A DNA stretch of 64,000 nucleotides from Lunatimonas salinarum (GCF_017811155.1 NZ_JACVCV010000005.1:248001-312000); one strand, 5' to 3'; counted from the first letter of the stretch, positions 26,461-35,826 are shown. Program-made: numbers and translations. The notes: generated by a model from the sequence alone, not told the origin.

Positions 26461-27126
26461 ATGGATCAAAGCAAACAGGTAACATCCATCAGTTTTTTTA
26501 GGTATCCAAAAAACCGCAGATGGTGGGCATTTAACCAAATGCAACTGGCCCAAAAGGCTTTGCAACAAACAGAAGGCACGTTATTTGGTAAATTGATGGG
26601 TACGGGAGGTGGTTTTGGTTTTTCGCTTAAGCCGGACTTTAGGACCTACGCCTTGCTGACCGTATGGAAAAACGCTTCCTATGCAGCTCACTATTACACA
26701 AGTGAACTGTTTAAACGCTTTGACCGGCAGGCCGAATCGCAGACTACCCATTGGATGGCTTGTGTACAAAGCCACGGGAGCTGGGGAGGAAAAAATCCTT
26801 TTACAGCGTCCGCGGAATACAAACAGGGCCCATTGATGGTAATCACACGGGCCCGCGTAAGATGGCAAAAAATTCCGGAGTTTTTACTTCAGGTACCCGA
26901 TGCCAGCCGATCTGCCGAAAAAGCGAAGGGCCTGATATATACGAAAGGCATCGGAGAATGGCCCGCTATCGAACAGGCTACCTTCAGCATATGGTCGTCA
27001 GAGGCGGAAATGAGAACCTACGCGTATCGCACCGCTCACCAGCAAATTATCCGCAGAGTGAAAAAGGAACGCTGGTATAAAGAGGAATTGTTTGCCCGGT
27101 TCGTTCCCATCGAAGACCCCTTTTGA
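26461..27126 (+). CDS. CrtA-like (spheroidene monooxygenase family) protein
   Basis: About 221 residues. The pattern RRWWAFNQMQLAQKAL, then GKLMGTGGGFGFSLKPDF, TYALLTVW and a later LIYTKGIGEWP matches the spheroidene monooxygenase (CrtA) family, haem-containing enzymes that oxidise carotenoid end groups. In non-phototrophic Bacteroidota homologues may hydroxylate carotenoids or have another role, so the substrate is open. TTG 26428 would add 11 residues; ATG 26461 after CACAGGAA is preferred. No other carotenoid gene is in the window. The GluQ-RS-like gene follows after 12 bases, probably in one operon. Confidence 0.75.
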   Translation: MDQSKQVTSISFFRYPKNRRWWAFNQMQLAQKALQQTEGTLFGKLMGTGGGFGFSLKPDFRTYALLTVWKNASYAAHYYTSELFKRFDRQAESQTTHWMACVQSHGSWGGKNPFTASAEYKQGPLMVITRARVRWQKIPEFLLQVPDASRSAEKAKGLIYTKGIGEWPAIEQATFSIWSSEAEMRTYAYRTAHQQIIRRVKKERWYKEELFARFVPIEDPF

Positions 27127-27138
27127 TCGCTTCTGCCT

Positions 27139-28020
27139 ATGCTGTCTTTTCAAAAAACCCGAATTGCTCCCACTCCCAGTGGCTTTTTACATTTGGGCAA
27201 TGCCTTTTCTTTTATCCTTACAGCGGCACTTGCTAGACAGCACGGTGCCGCAATATTGCTTCGGATCGACGATTTAGACCAAGCCCGCCTAAAACCGGAG
27301 TACCTTGCTGATATTTTCGAAACATTGACATTTTTGGAAATCCCGTGGGACGAAGGTCCAAAGACGGTGGAAGATATCCGGAAGACGTACAGCCAACACC
27401 GGCGATTGACTATGTACCAAGAGCACCTTTCAGAATTAGAAGTTATGGGAAAGCTTTTTTCTTGTAGTTGTTCACGGAAAGATTTGACCTTAGCGGGGCT
27501 CATCAGCGGATGCACAGGACAGTGCTGCATTAAAAAACCCTTTGCCCTGAAGTTGAAGAAAAGTGCAACAGATGTGGCGGTAAAGCAGTATGCATCCGGT
27601 ACCATTCACTTCCCCTTTCCAAGCACCATGTCCCAATTCATTGTGCAAAAGAAAGATGGATTTCCCTCCTACCATCTTGCCTCGGTGGTGGATGATATCC
27701 ACTTTGGCGTGGATTTGGTGGTTCGCGGTGCAGACCTTTGGGATTCCAGCTTGGCACAGCTACATTTATCCACCCTGACACCCAGCCTTCACCCATACAC
27801 CAAAGCGACCTTCTTTCATCATCCACTTTTGACGGATGCCGGAACCAAACTCTCCAAGTCCGCAGGGCACACCTCAATTCAATACCTCCGAACACAAGGA
27901 ATACATAGGGAAGCGATATACCAGCAGGCGGCGACCTTTTTTGGAATAAAGGAAAAAGTGAACAACCTGAGAGACTTTACACTGGAACTTCAACCTACCC
28001 AAATCATAGACGCCGAATAG
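27139..28020 (+). CDS. gluQ: Glutamyl-Q tRNA(Asp) synthetase-like protein
   Basis: 293 residues, the length of GluQ-RS and lacking the anticodon-binding domain of full GluRS. It has the HIGH-like site TPSGFLHLGNA (18-21 HLGN), the early RIDDLD motif, a Cys-rich zinc-type segment (CSCSRKDL with GCTGQCC later) and a KMSKS-like TKLSKSAGH near residue 236. GluQ-RS attaches glutamate to queuosine at position 34 of tRNA(Asp). The Cys arrangement here is not the textbook one, so a divergent GluRS paralogue with another target is possible. Confidence 0.82.
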   Translation: MLSFQKTRIAPTPSGFLHLGNAFSFILTAALARQHGAAILLRIDDLDQARLKPEYLADIFETLTFLEIPWDEGPKTVEDIRKTYSQHRRLTMYQEHLSELEVMGKLFSCSCSRKDLTLAGLISGCTGQCCIKKPFALKLKKSATDVAVKQYASGTIHFPFPSTMSQFIVQKKDGFPSYHLASVVDDIHFGVDLVVRGADLWDSSLAQLHLSTLTPSLHPYTKATFFHHPLLTDAGTKLSKSAGHTSIQYLRTQGIHREAIYQQAATFFGIKEKVNNLRDFTLELQPTQIIDAE

Positions 28021-28074
28021 TCTAGATAACCGCCTTTCGGGTATATGGATTAATTGAACAAATCTATCCCGCCC

Positions 28075-30312
28075 ATGAAATTCCAATTCCTTGTGTCTGC
28101 TTTGGTGCTTTCTCTGCATGTATTTACCTATGCGCAAACGAAATCTTTCAAACCCTACAAAGACCTCCCCTTCGCACAGGAGACCCATACGGCTCATCCG
28201 CTGTATGTGGACGGGTCGGCAATTGGGGTTAACCAGCTTGCACTAACCAAAGACGGGCACATCTGGGCCGCGACCATGTCCGGCGTATTTGTAAAGAAAC
28301 ATGAGGATGCGACATGGGAATACCCTACTGCAAATGAACGAATAAATGGCCCGGTATTTTCACTCATATACGGAATTGATCAACAAGTATTTGCGGGAAC
28401 GTGGCAGGGGCTCTTTACGGTCAGTGAAACAGGCGCAGTACCATTAGCTGGAATTCCGGAGACGCCTATTTCGATTTTGAGCTATGATTCAAAAGGAAAT
28501 CTGTATGCGTTTGGACCCGACGGAGGCTGGAAATGCGAGGAGCATGGTTGCGAGAAGCTATCCTTTTCACTACCTCAGTCGATACGATCAGCCAAAGTTG
28601 GCCCCGATGGTGCCTGGTGGGTTGCCAGCGATGTGGGGCTTTATCGATTTACCGGCTCGGAAACCCATCATCTATACGAAAAAGGCACCCTGATCAGCGC
28701 CTATCTAAACGGACTGGATTGGGATCGTGATGGCATACTTTGGGTATCCGGATTGGGCGGTGTATCAAAACTTAGGCAGTTGGATGTAATAGATCGGATT
28801 ACCACCGAAAAGGGTCTGCCGACTCCCTATACCACCTGTATAGCTCAATCACCGGATGGTACATTTTGGGTAGGTACGGAGCGGGGTGTGGTAAGGTATT
28901 ATACAGATGGCAGTCATTCCCTACGGTTCAGCAAAAGGTGGTTGGTAAATGATCATGTCACCTCCATTCTATTTGACGAAGCGGGGAATGCCTGGATAGG
29001 CACCCAGAAAGGTGTCAGTTGTATCAAGGCAATTGACATGACCCTGGCAGAAAAGGAAGCCTATTTCTATCAAACCCTGATGGAACGTCATATAAGGGAG
29101 CCTTGGACCGCCGGTCAGGTTCGCTTACTTGAGGCAGGAAACTTGGACACATGGGTGCCCGAAGATGATGATAACGATGGGGAATATACTTCGATGTATC
29201 TGGCTATGGAGAGTTTTCGCTATGCCGCTACCGGTTCTGCGGATGCCCGCGAAAAGGCAGGCAAGGCGTTTCGATTCTTGAAAAAACTGGAAGAAATCAC
29301 CGGAAGAGACGGCTTTTTTGCCCGCAGCATCGTCCCCCCTGACTGGGAACAAGTACACGATCCCAATAGCACGTACACCCCACAGGAAATGGCTATTCGA
29401 AAAGTGAAGGAGCCTCGCTACAAGCCCGTCGAAACCCGATGGCACCTTTCTGCTGATGGAAAATGGAAATGGAAAGGAGACACAAGCAGTGATGAAATGT
29501 GTGGGCACATGTTTGGGTACTTTATTTACTACCAGTTAGTGGCAGATGAAACCGAAAAATCCATCATCCGAAGCCATGTGAGTAAGATCCTTGACCACCT
29601 ACTTAGGCATGACTTTTCGCTTACCGACTTGGATGGAAAGCCAACCCGTTGGGGTGTCTGGTCGCCGGACCAGCTAAACCGAAACCCGGAGTGGCTGCCT
29701 GACAGAGCGCTCAATTCGATGGAAATGCTTGGATTCCTTAAATTCGGTTATTTCATCACCCAAAATCAGCGGTATCAGGACGCTTACCTTCATTTGATCG
29801 AAAAAGAGGGTTACCTTGAAAACATGGGGCAAATCAAGCATCAAAATCCTGCCTGGTTTATCTATTTTGACGTCATGTTGGCCTCCTATATCTATCCCCT
29901 ACTCATTTTTGGAGAGGAGGATCCTGCTCTAAAAAGCTATTACGAGCAGCACATGGATGATTGGTTTGAAGATCGGGAGGGCGACCAAAATCCCCTGATC
30001 AACTTTATTTACAGCTACACCCGCGGCAAACGGGAAGGGTTGGCCGCGAGCGTGGCCTTTTTAAAAGACACCCCACTGGATCTGATCGATTGGGTGATAG
30101 ACCACCGCCAACGGGAGGACATACGATTAACGCGCAGCCCGGTGCTGGAAGATCTACAGGTGGATCCCCTGCAGCCACCCAGCCTGCGGGCAGTGGTGCG
30201 ATGGGACAAAAACCCCTGGGATGCCCTTTCAGGCAATCCCTTTCGTGTCCGCGAGCCGGTATTTTGGCTGCTGCCCTACTGGATGGGGCGGTACCTGCAG
30301 ATGATCGAATAG
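28075..30312 (+). CDS. Secreted propeller protein fused to helical toroid domain
   Basis: 745 residues with a signal peptide (ending TYAQT). The N-terminal half (about 30-320) carries repeats of the two-component-regulator propeller type (DGHIWAATMSGVF, DGTFWVGTERGVVRYY, AGNAWIGTQKGV), as found in the sensor part of hybrid kinases, but no membrane helix, kinase or DNA-binding domain follows. The C-terminal half (about 330-745) is rich in Trp/Tyr helices (DGEYTSMYLAMESFRYAAT, RWGVWSPDQLN), like an alpha/alpha-toroid of the kind seen in glycosidases, lyases and epimerases. TTG 28054 is an alternative start. It ends 4 bases from the convergent oxidoreductase gene. Function unknown; glycan binding or cleavage is inferred. 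Confidence 0.72.
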   Translation: MKFQFLVSALVLSLHVFTYAQTKSFKPYKDLPFAQETHTAHPLYVDGSAIGVNQLALTKDGHIWAATMSGVFVKKHEDATWEYPTANERINGPVFSLIYGIDQQVFAGTWQGLFTVSETGAVPLAGIPETPISILSYDSKGNLYAFGPDGGWKCEEHGCEKLSFSLPQSIRSAKVGPDGAWWVASDVGLYRFTGSETHHLYEKGTLISAYLNGLDWDRDGILWVSGLGGVSKLRQLDVIDRITTEKGLPTPYTTCIAQSPDGTFWVGTERGVVRYYTDGSHSLRFSKRWLVNDHVTSILFDEAGNAWIGTQKGVSCIKAIDMTLAEKEAYFYQTLMERHIREPWTAGQVRLLEAGNLDTWVPEDDDNDGEYTSMYLAMESFRYAATGSADAREKAGKAFRFLKKLEEITGRDGFFARSIVPPDWEQVHDPNSTYTPQEMAIRKVKEPRYKPVETRWHLSADGKWKWKGDTSSDEMCGHMFGYFIYYQLVADETEKSIIRSHVSKILDHLLRHDFSLTDLDGKPTRWGVWSPDQLNRNPEWLPDRALNSMEMLGFLKFGYFITQNQRYQDAYLHLIEKEGYLENMGQIKHQNPAWFIYFDVMLASYIYPLLIFGEEDPALKSYYEQHMDDWFEDREGDQNPLINFIYSYTRGKREGLAASVAFLKDTPLDLIDWVIDHRQREDIRLTRSPVLEDLQVDPLQPPSLRAVVRWDKNPWDALSGNPFRVREPVFWLLPYWMGRYLQMIE

Positions 30313-30316
30313 TTGC

Positions 30317-31519
30317 TTACTTATCGTCAAAATCCGGGATGGCCAAGCGCTCACCATTCCTCAGGGCGGACTGATGGGCTATGATTCCGGGAACGGTATA
30401 CGCCAGCGCTTCGTAGACGTTGACCTCCGGCATCCGATCCTCTACGATGGCTTGTATAAACTCGTGAGTAATAAAGGTGTGGGACCCTTCGTGCCCACTG
30501 TTGTGCCGGAGCGCCTCCGGAAGCATGTCTGTCAGCCACCACTGGGTGGGCGAGTAGTCCTCCACCCTATTGGCAGTATGTTCAAAACCCGCGTCGTCCT
30601 TCCCCAGTTCACCGGCTACCTGCACCTTCACATGCCGGTCACCATGCCCCATCGGCAGGTACAGGCTCATGCGGCTTCCCCTCCATTCGGCCCTCTCGGC
30701 ACTTCGCAGCGCACCCTTCCAGTTAACTTCCACGCGGAAAGGATGCCCCAGGTTGGTCTGAAAGAACGCGGTTTCGTTCCAAAAGGGATTATTATAGGGA
30801 TTGCCCTTGAGCAGCGGACTATCATCGCCCCAGCCCAGGCAACTCACGTGCGTTAGTCGCTCGCCCGTGACGGCGATCAAAAAGGCCGTACAATGGGTTG
30901 GATAATGCATAGGCGCCAGTCCATGGCGCCACGTCGGCTTTCCTCCTTCAAACCATAAGACTTCCAGCCCGGGATGATTATACTCTGCAGCGGCGCTGAA
31001 CAGATGCCCGAATTTACCTTCCTTGAAGTAGCGCTTTGCCGTGATGGTGCTTTGCATATAGGTACTGGTCTCTGCCATCATATAGGTAAGACCAGTTTTA
31101 AGTACCTCTTCTTTCACCATCGCGCACTCTTCCACCGTCATGGCCATAGGTACCGCACATAATACATGCTTACCTGCCCGCAGCGCTGCCAAGCTGTGTG
31201 CGGCATGATCCGGTGCAGGTGTTGCCAAAAACACCGCTTCAACTTTTGGATCCTTCAACAGCTCGGCCAAAGAACTGTAGCTTTTAGAGCAACCATATAC
31301 CTGCATGAGACGCTCCCTCCTATCCTGTCTCAAATCACTTACCGCCTCTACTATGCAATTGGGATGCTCGTGAAAACTAAAGGAAGTACCAAATCTGCCC
31401 CCCACTATACCTACCCTCACTTTTCGATCGGTGGGGGTTGCGAATGTCAAATTGGGAGTTAAGGAAAGGCCCGCCGTGGCCAAACCCATGGCTTTTAGAA
31501 AAGTACGTTTCTTCATCAT
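30317..31519 (-). CDS. Exported Gfo/Idh/MocA-family oxidoreductase
   Basis: 400 residues. N-terminal signal of the Tat-like kind seen in Bacteroidota (KKRTFLKAMGLATAGLSL, no twin Arg), then the Rossmann motif RVGIVGGRFGTSF, the EVLKTGLTYMMAETS region and catalytic-type segment with His and Lys residues (CAVPMAMT instead of the usual EKP). The replacement of the conserved EKP Lys is notable and may change catalysis. Family members oxidise sugars with bound NAD(P), or act as GH109-type glycosidases. It is encoded convergently to the propeller protein and divergently from the cytochrome/isomerase operon. Confidence 0.87.
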   Translation of the reverse strand: MMKKRTFLKAMGLATAGLSLTPNLTFATPTDRKVRVGIVGGRFGTSFSFHEHPNCIVEAVSDLRQDRRERLMQVYGCSKSYSSLAELLKDPKVEAVFLATPAPDHAAHSLAALRAGKHVLCAVPMAMTVEECAMVKEEVLKTGLTYMMAETSTYMQSTITAKRYFKEGKFGHLFSAAAEYNHPGLEVLWFEGGKPTWRHGLAPMHYPTHCTAFLIAVTGERLTHVSCLGWGDDSPLLKGNPYNNPFWNETAFFQTNLGHPFRVEVNWKGALRSAERAEWRGSRMSLYLPMGHGDRHVKVQVAGELGKDDAGFEHTANRVEDYSPTQWWLTDMLPEALRHNSGHEGSHTFITHEFIQAIVEDRMPEVNVYEALAYTVPGIIAHQSALRNGERLAIPDFDDK

Positions 31520-31543
31520 TCTTCTTCAAGGATTATTGCAGGT

Positions 31544-31551
31544 CAAAATTA
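31544..31551 (-). promoter_or_regulatory. Candidate -7 element of oxidoreductase gene
   Basis: TAATTTTG on the minus strand matches TAnnTTTG and would give a leader of about 18 bases; no TTG is found at the expected -33 position. Confidence 0.35.
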
Positions 31552-31774
31552 ATGAAAAAGGAATCGTAAGTACCGTATGATTCACCATTCTTTCTTGGAT
31601 ACACCGCACGTTATCTACCTAAATTGGATCGGCATTACTATTCCCTATGAAGGTACCCCTATTTGGCTAAAAAGACTAACGTCGCCCGCTAAAAAACAAC
31701 TGGAGCCCACCCAAGACCCCATAGGTAGGGAAAAAAGAAAACTACTGACTGTCTGGTAAATTAATCAAAAAGCA

Positions 31775-31802
31775 TTGGTATTATAGGTTAATTTTACCTT
31801 TA
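31775..31802 (+). promoter_or_regulatory. Candidate promoter of CxxCH protein gene
   Basis: TTG, 17-base spacer, TACCTTTA (one mismatch in the -7 box), 42 bases before the ATG. Confidence 0.33.
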
Positions 31803-31843
31803 TTAGGAGGTTAAATAACCCCAAATACAATAACGTACATACC

Positions 31844-34800
31844 ATGAATACGAGCGGCTCGACACTCTTCCTCGCCATGCTACTGGCTGGCACCGTTCTT
31901 TTTTCCTGTAATTCCCATTCAGCTAATCACGATGAAATCCCTTTTGATTCCCTATCTGCGGAAGAAAAGCGCCTTCCTGAAAACGCCTTGAGAGGGATTA
32001 CGGTGCATGAAGACCTAGTAGCAACGCTGTTCGCCTCTGAACCGATGGTTACTAACCCGACCAATATAGACATAGACCAACGTGGGCGCGTGTGGGTTTG
32101 CGAGGCCTACAATTATCGCCCGGCCATCACAGGAAACGACGTGAAATCTGAGGGGGACCGAATTGTCATTTTGGAGGATACCAACGGCGATGGCAAGGCA
32201 GACAAAAGCACGGTTTTTTACCAAGATCCAGCATTGAATGCTCCTTTGGGCATTTGGGTGATGGGCAATCAGGTCATCGTCTCCCAGAGTCCTTACGTAT
32301 GGCTACTAACCGACTCTGATGGAGACGATATGGCTGACAAAAAGGAAATTCTATTTCAGGGTGTCGACGGGGAGCAACATGACCATGGTATGCATGCCTT
32401 TGTTTTTGGGCCTGATGGCAAATTTTATTTTAATTTCGGTAATTCCGGAGGACAGATCAAAGATCGAAACGGACAGATTATTAAAGACCAGAACGGCAAC
32501 CCCATCACCAAGGAACATTATAAAGAAGGACTGGTCTTTAGGTGCAATCCGGACTTCTCAGAGGTTGAGGTTTTAGGTCAAAATTTCCGAAACAACTACG
32601 AAGTTGCTGTCGATTCCTACGGTACCATGTGGCAATCTGATAACGATGACGATGGGAATCAAGGAGTACGTATCAACTTCGTCATGGAGTATGGCAACTA
32701 CGGATATCGAGATGAAATGACCGGTGCTGGGTGGCGAGCTAACCGTACCAACAAAGAAAAGGAGATCCCCTTGCAGCACTGGCACCTGAATGATCCCGGG
32801 GTAGTTCCGAATCTTTTGCAAACCGGTGCAGGATCTCCTACCGGCATGACGGTTTACGAGGGTGACCTCCTGCCCGAGGTGTTTCATGGACAGATGATCC
32901 ACACGGATGCGGGCCCCAATGTGGTGCGGGCCTATCCAGTCCAAAAAGACGGTGCGGGCTATAAAGCCGAAATCGTAAACCTCATGCATGGCGACCGGGA
33001 TCAATGGTTTAGGCCATCCGATGTATGCGTAGCTCCCGATGGATCCCTAATGGTGGCAGACTGGTATGACCCTGGTGTGGGCGGTCACCAAGTAGGTGAT
33101 CTAAACCGGGGACGAATATTTCGTCTTGCTCCCCCTGTGAGTCCCTATAAGGCACCACCGTTTGACTTCAGTTCCGTTGAGGGTGCAGCAAAGGCATTGG
33201 AAAACCCCAATCTTTCCGTTCGATACCTTGCCTGGAAAAAATTACAGGCGGAGGGAACGGCGGCAGAAGGTGTGCTAGCAAAAATCTATGCGAATCATGA
33301 AAACCCACGGGTAAAAGCGCGGGCGTTATGGATTCTGGCAAAGGTACCGGGTATTGGTCCAAAATACGTTGATCAAGCTCTAAAGCATGAAAATCCGGAA
33401 ATCCGCATTGTGGGGCTTCGGGCAGCCCGACAAACCAAACTAGACTTAATACCGATTCTTTCCAAAGTTGTTGAGGACACGGATCCGCATGTTCGCCGGG
33501 AAGCAGCCATTGCCTTACGGAACACGACCGATCTATCTGCTCCTGAACTTTGGGCAAAACTTGCTTCCCAGCACGACGGAAAAGATCGTTGGTACCTGGA
33601 AGCACTGGGAATCGGTGCTGAGGGGCAGTGGGATCGCTTTTATTCGTCATGGCTCAAATTGGCTAAGGATCCCATGAACAGCCCATCCGGCCGGGATATT
33701 GTTTGGCGTTCCCGAACAGCTCAGGCAATCCCGCACCTAGCCTCCTTGGCCTCCGATGAATCGGTTCCCCTAGAAAATAGACTGCGCTATTTTAGAGCAT
33801 TTGATTTTAATCCTGCCAAAGCCGAAAAATCCCGTGCTTTAATAGAAATGCTGGAAAACCCAAAGGTGCAACAAGAGACACCGGAAAATCAAAGTCAGGT
33901 GAAAAAATTGGTACTAACGCACATGGACCCCACGTATTTACCGTCTTCGCCCAGTGCACAGGCCGCCCTAAAGTCCATACTGGATGAAACCTACGGTACA
34001 GAGGCCTATTTGGAAATGGTTCAACGCTTCAAACGATCCGATGAAAACCCCCGATTATTAGCTATGGCCTTGGAGCAGTTTGACAATAACCTGGGAAGGA
34101 CCTCGGCATCAACCTTATTGGAACAAAACGGTAATGAGTTGGTAAGGCAGGTGCTTCGCGGTTCAGACGAAAAGAAGAAAGTGAACATGCTATTGGCCCT
34201 ACGGCAGATCGGATCCAGCGAATCTATCGGATTAATAGAGGCTGTTGCCTTTGATCAGTCTATGCCGCTTGCGATCAGACGTGAGGCAGCGTCGGCAATT
34301 GGAGGGAGCTACAGTGGCGAAGACCGGGTATTGGAATTGTTGAAACAGGGCAAGTTTCCGGAAAACCTAAAAGCCTCTGCAGTCACAGGGGTAAGTAGGG
34401 CTTGGCGAAAGAGTGTCCGCGCAGAGGCAAATACCTACTTGGTGTCGGATAGTGAATCAGATAATCCTCTTCCTCCACTAAACGAGCTATTGGCAAAATC
34501 AGGTGACATAGAAAATGGCCAGCGTATTTTCCGAACCAACTGTGCCGTCTGTCACCAGGTGGGCGATATGGGTATGGATTTTGGTCCCAAATTGACTGAA
34601 ATTGGCAGCAAGCTCTCCAAAGAAGCTCAGTACTTATCCATCCTTCATCCAGACGCTGGTATAAGCTTTGGTTACGAAGGGTACGTGATAGAGATGAAAG
34701 ACGGAAGCACGCTCGGCGGCATCATTGCGAGTCAAACAGAGACGGACATTGATCTGAAAATGCCGGGAGGTATCAGTAGAGCATTAAAAACCAGTGATAT

Positions 34801-34918
34801 CCTCAAGATGACACAGATGGAGTCTTCCATGATGCCTTCTGGATTGGAAAAAGCGATGAGCACCGACGAATTAATAGATCTCGTAGAGTACTTGATGAGT
34901 TTAAAAAGAAATTCTTAA
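31844..34918 (+). CDS. PVC-type haem-binding CxxCH lipoprotein (membrane-bound dehydrogenase)
   Basis: 1024 residues in three parts. A lipoprotein signal (VLFSC, Cys22) is followed by a six-bladed sugar-dehydrogenase-like propeller (about 55-430; VWVCEAYNYRP, ILEDTNGDGKADKS, VVRAYPVQKDG). Next come HEAT repeats (about 440-860; RVKARALWILAKV, HVRREAAIALRN). The C-terminus is a cytochrome c module with CAVCH (Cys900-His904) and DFGPKL, and a distal Met probably serving as ligand. This architecture is the planctomycete/verrucomicrobial-type dehydrogenase that is also common in Cytophagia. It probably oxidises a sugar or polyol and passes electrons to the respiratory chain. It forms an operon with the isomerase 15 bases downstream. 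Confidence 0.92.
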   Translation: MNTSGSTLFLAMLLAGTVLFSCNSHSANHDEIPFDSLSAEEKRLPENALRGITVHEDLVATLFASEPMVTNPTNIDIDQRGRVWVCEAYNYRPAITGNDVKSEGDRIVILEDTNGDGKADKSTVFYQDPALNAPLGIWVMGNQVIVSQSPYVWLLTDSDGDDMADKKEILFQGVDGEQHDHGMHAFVFGPDGKFYFNFGNSGGQIKDRNGQIIKDQNGNPITKEHYKEGLVFRCNPDFSEVEVLGQNFRNNYEVAVDSYGTMWQSDNDDDGNQGVRINFVMEYGNYGYRDEMTGAGWRANRTNKEKEIPLQHWHLNDPGVVPNLLQTGAGSPTGMTVYEGDLLPEVFHGQMIHTDAGPNVVRAYPVQKDGAGYKAEIVNLMHGDRDQWFRPSDVCVAPDGSLMVADWYDPGVGGHQVGDLNRGRIFRLAPPVSPYKAPPFDFSSVEGAAKALENPNLSVRYLAWKKLQAEGTAAEGVLAKIYANHENPRVKARALWILAKVPGIGPKYVDQALKHENPEIRIVGLRAARQTKLDLIPILSKVVEDTDPHVRREAAIALRNTTDLSAPELWAKLASQHDGKDRWYLEALGIGAEGQWDRFYSSWLKLAKDPMNSPSGRDIVWRSRTAQAIPHLASLASDESVPLENRLRYFRAFDFNPAKAEKSRALIEMLENPKVQQETPENQSQVKKLVLTHMDPTYLPSSPSAQAALKSILDETYGTEAYLEMVQRFKRSDENPRLLAMALEQFDNNLGRTSASTLLEQNGNELVRQVLRGSDEKKKVNMLLALRQIGSSESIGLIEAVAFDQSMPLAIRREAASAIGGSYSGEDRVLELLKQGKFPENLKASAVTGVSRAWRKSVRAEANTYLVSDSESDNPLPPLNELLAKSGDIENGQRIFRTNCAVCHQVGDMGMDFGPKLTEIGSKLSKEAQYLSILHPDAGISFGYEGYVIEMKDGSTLGGIIASQTETDIDLKMPGGISRALKTSDILKMTQMESSMMPSGLEKAMSTDELIDLVEYLMSLKRNS

Positions 34919-34932
34919 TCCATAACAACGAT

Positions 34933-35826
34933 ATGAAGCAAACCTCAAAAAACAAACGGAGAAAAGCCCTTAAAACGCTGGCGGGTACAGCTACTCTTGG
35001 ATTAATTGCCCCCGGCTTAACCCAGCGGTTGATGGCCGCAGAAAACAGCCTACCTATGCCCTTAAAAGGAAACATAAACCACTCAGTTTGTCGCTGGTGC
35101 TATAATAACATCGAACTGGAGGATCTTTGTGTGGCTGCGAAGGAAATCGGATTAAAGTCAATAGAGCTTGTGAGCCCCAATGAATGGCCAATTCTGAAAA
35201 AACATGGCCTGGATTGTGCCATGCCCCAAGGCGCTGGTATGGGCATTGAGCGAGGCTTCAACGATCCGAACAACCACGATGCATTGGTAAAAAGCTACGA
35301 AGAAGTAATTCCCCAAGTCGCCGCTGCTGGATTTAAACAAATTATTTGCTTCTCTGGCAATCGACGCGGCATGGACGACGAGACCGGAATAGAAAACTGC
35401 GTAAAAGGACTTAAGCGGTTGATGCCAATCGCCGAAAAACACAACGTTATCATGTGTATGGAGTTGCTGAATAGCAAAGTGAACCACAAGGATTACCACG
35501 CTGACCATACAGCTTGGGGAGCTGAAGTCTGTAAGCGGGTAGCATCCGAAAACATCAAACTGCTTTACGACATTTACCACATGCAGATCATGGAAGGCGA
35601 TGTGATAGCTACTATCCGAGAATTCCATCCATACATATCCCATTATCATACCGGTGGTGTGCCGGGTAGAAACGAAATCGATGAAAGCCAGGAATTGTAT
35701 TATCCTGCCATCATGCAAGCCATTTTGGAAACAGGATATAAGGGCTATGTTGGCCAGGAATTTATTCCAAAAAGGCCGGATAAAATCGCATCTCTCAAAC
35801 AAGGAGTGGAAATCTGTGATATATAG
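34933..35826 (+). CDS. Exported TIM-barrel isomerase (hydroxypyruvate isomerase-like)
   Basis: 297 residues. A Tat-type signal (KRRKALKTLAGTATLGLIAPG, lysine/arginine rich) precedes an AP-endonuclease-2/xylose-isomerase-like barrel with metal ligands in IMCMELLNSKVNH, LLYDIYHMQIMEGD, YHTGGVPGRNEID and VGQEFIP, the pattern of hydroxypyruvate isomerases. Export of such an enzyme is a Bacteroidota/Planctomycete feature; several exported relatives process 3-keto-sugars. It is co-transcribed with the CxxCH dehydrogenase and followed by a strong terminator. Confidence 0.88.
   Translation: MKQTSKNKRRKALKTLAGTATLGLIAPGLTQRLMAAENSLPMPLKGNINHSVCRWCYNNIELEDLCVAAKEIGLKSIELVSPNEWPILKKHGLDCAMPQGAGMGIERGFNDPNNHDALVKSYEEVIPQVAAAGFKQIICFSGNRRGMDDETGIENCVKGLKRLMPIAEKHNVIMCMELLNSKVNHKDYHADHTAWGAEVCKRVASENIKLLYDIYHMQIMEGDVIATIREFHPYISHYHTGGVPGRNEIDESQELYYPAIMQAILETGYKGYVGQEFIPKRPDKIASLKQGVEICDI

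Larger units (their letters stand above)
31520..31843. other. 324-base divergent intergenic region
   Basis: It lies between the oxidoreductase (minus) and the CxxCH protein (plus). A -7 match on the minus strand (31544-31551) and a weaker promoter on the plus strand (31775-31802) were found. A 60-codon open frame at 31577-31759 has no family features and is not called. Confidence 0.55.

Noticed and set aside
31577-31759. 60-codon open frame in the divergent region before the CxxCH gene
   Set aside because: No recognisable motif or membrane segment, and it lies where promoters are expected.
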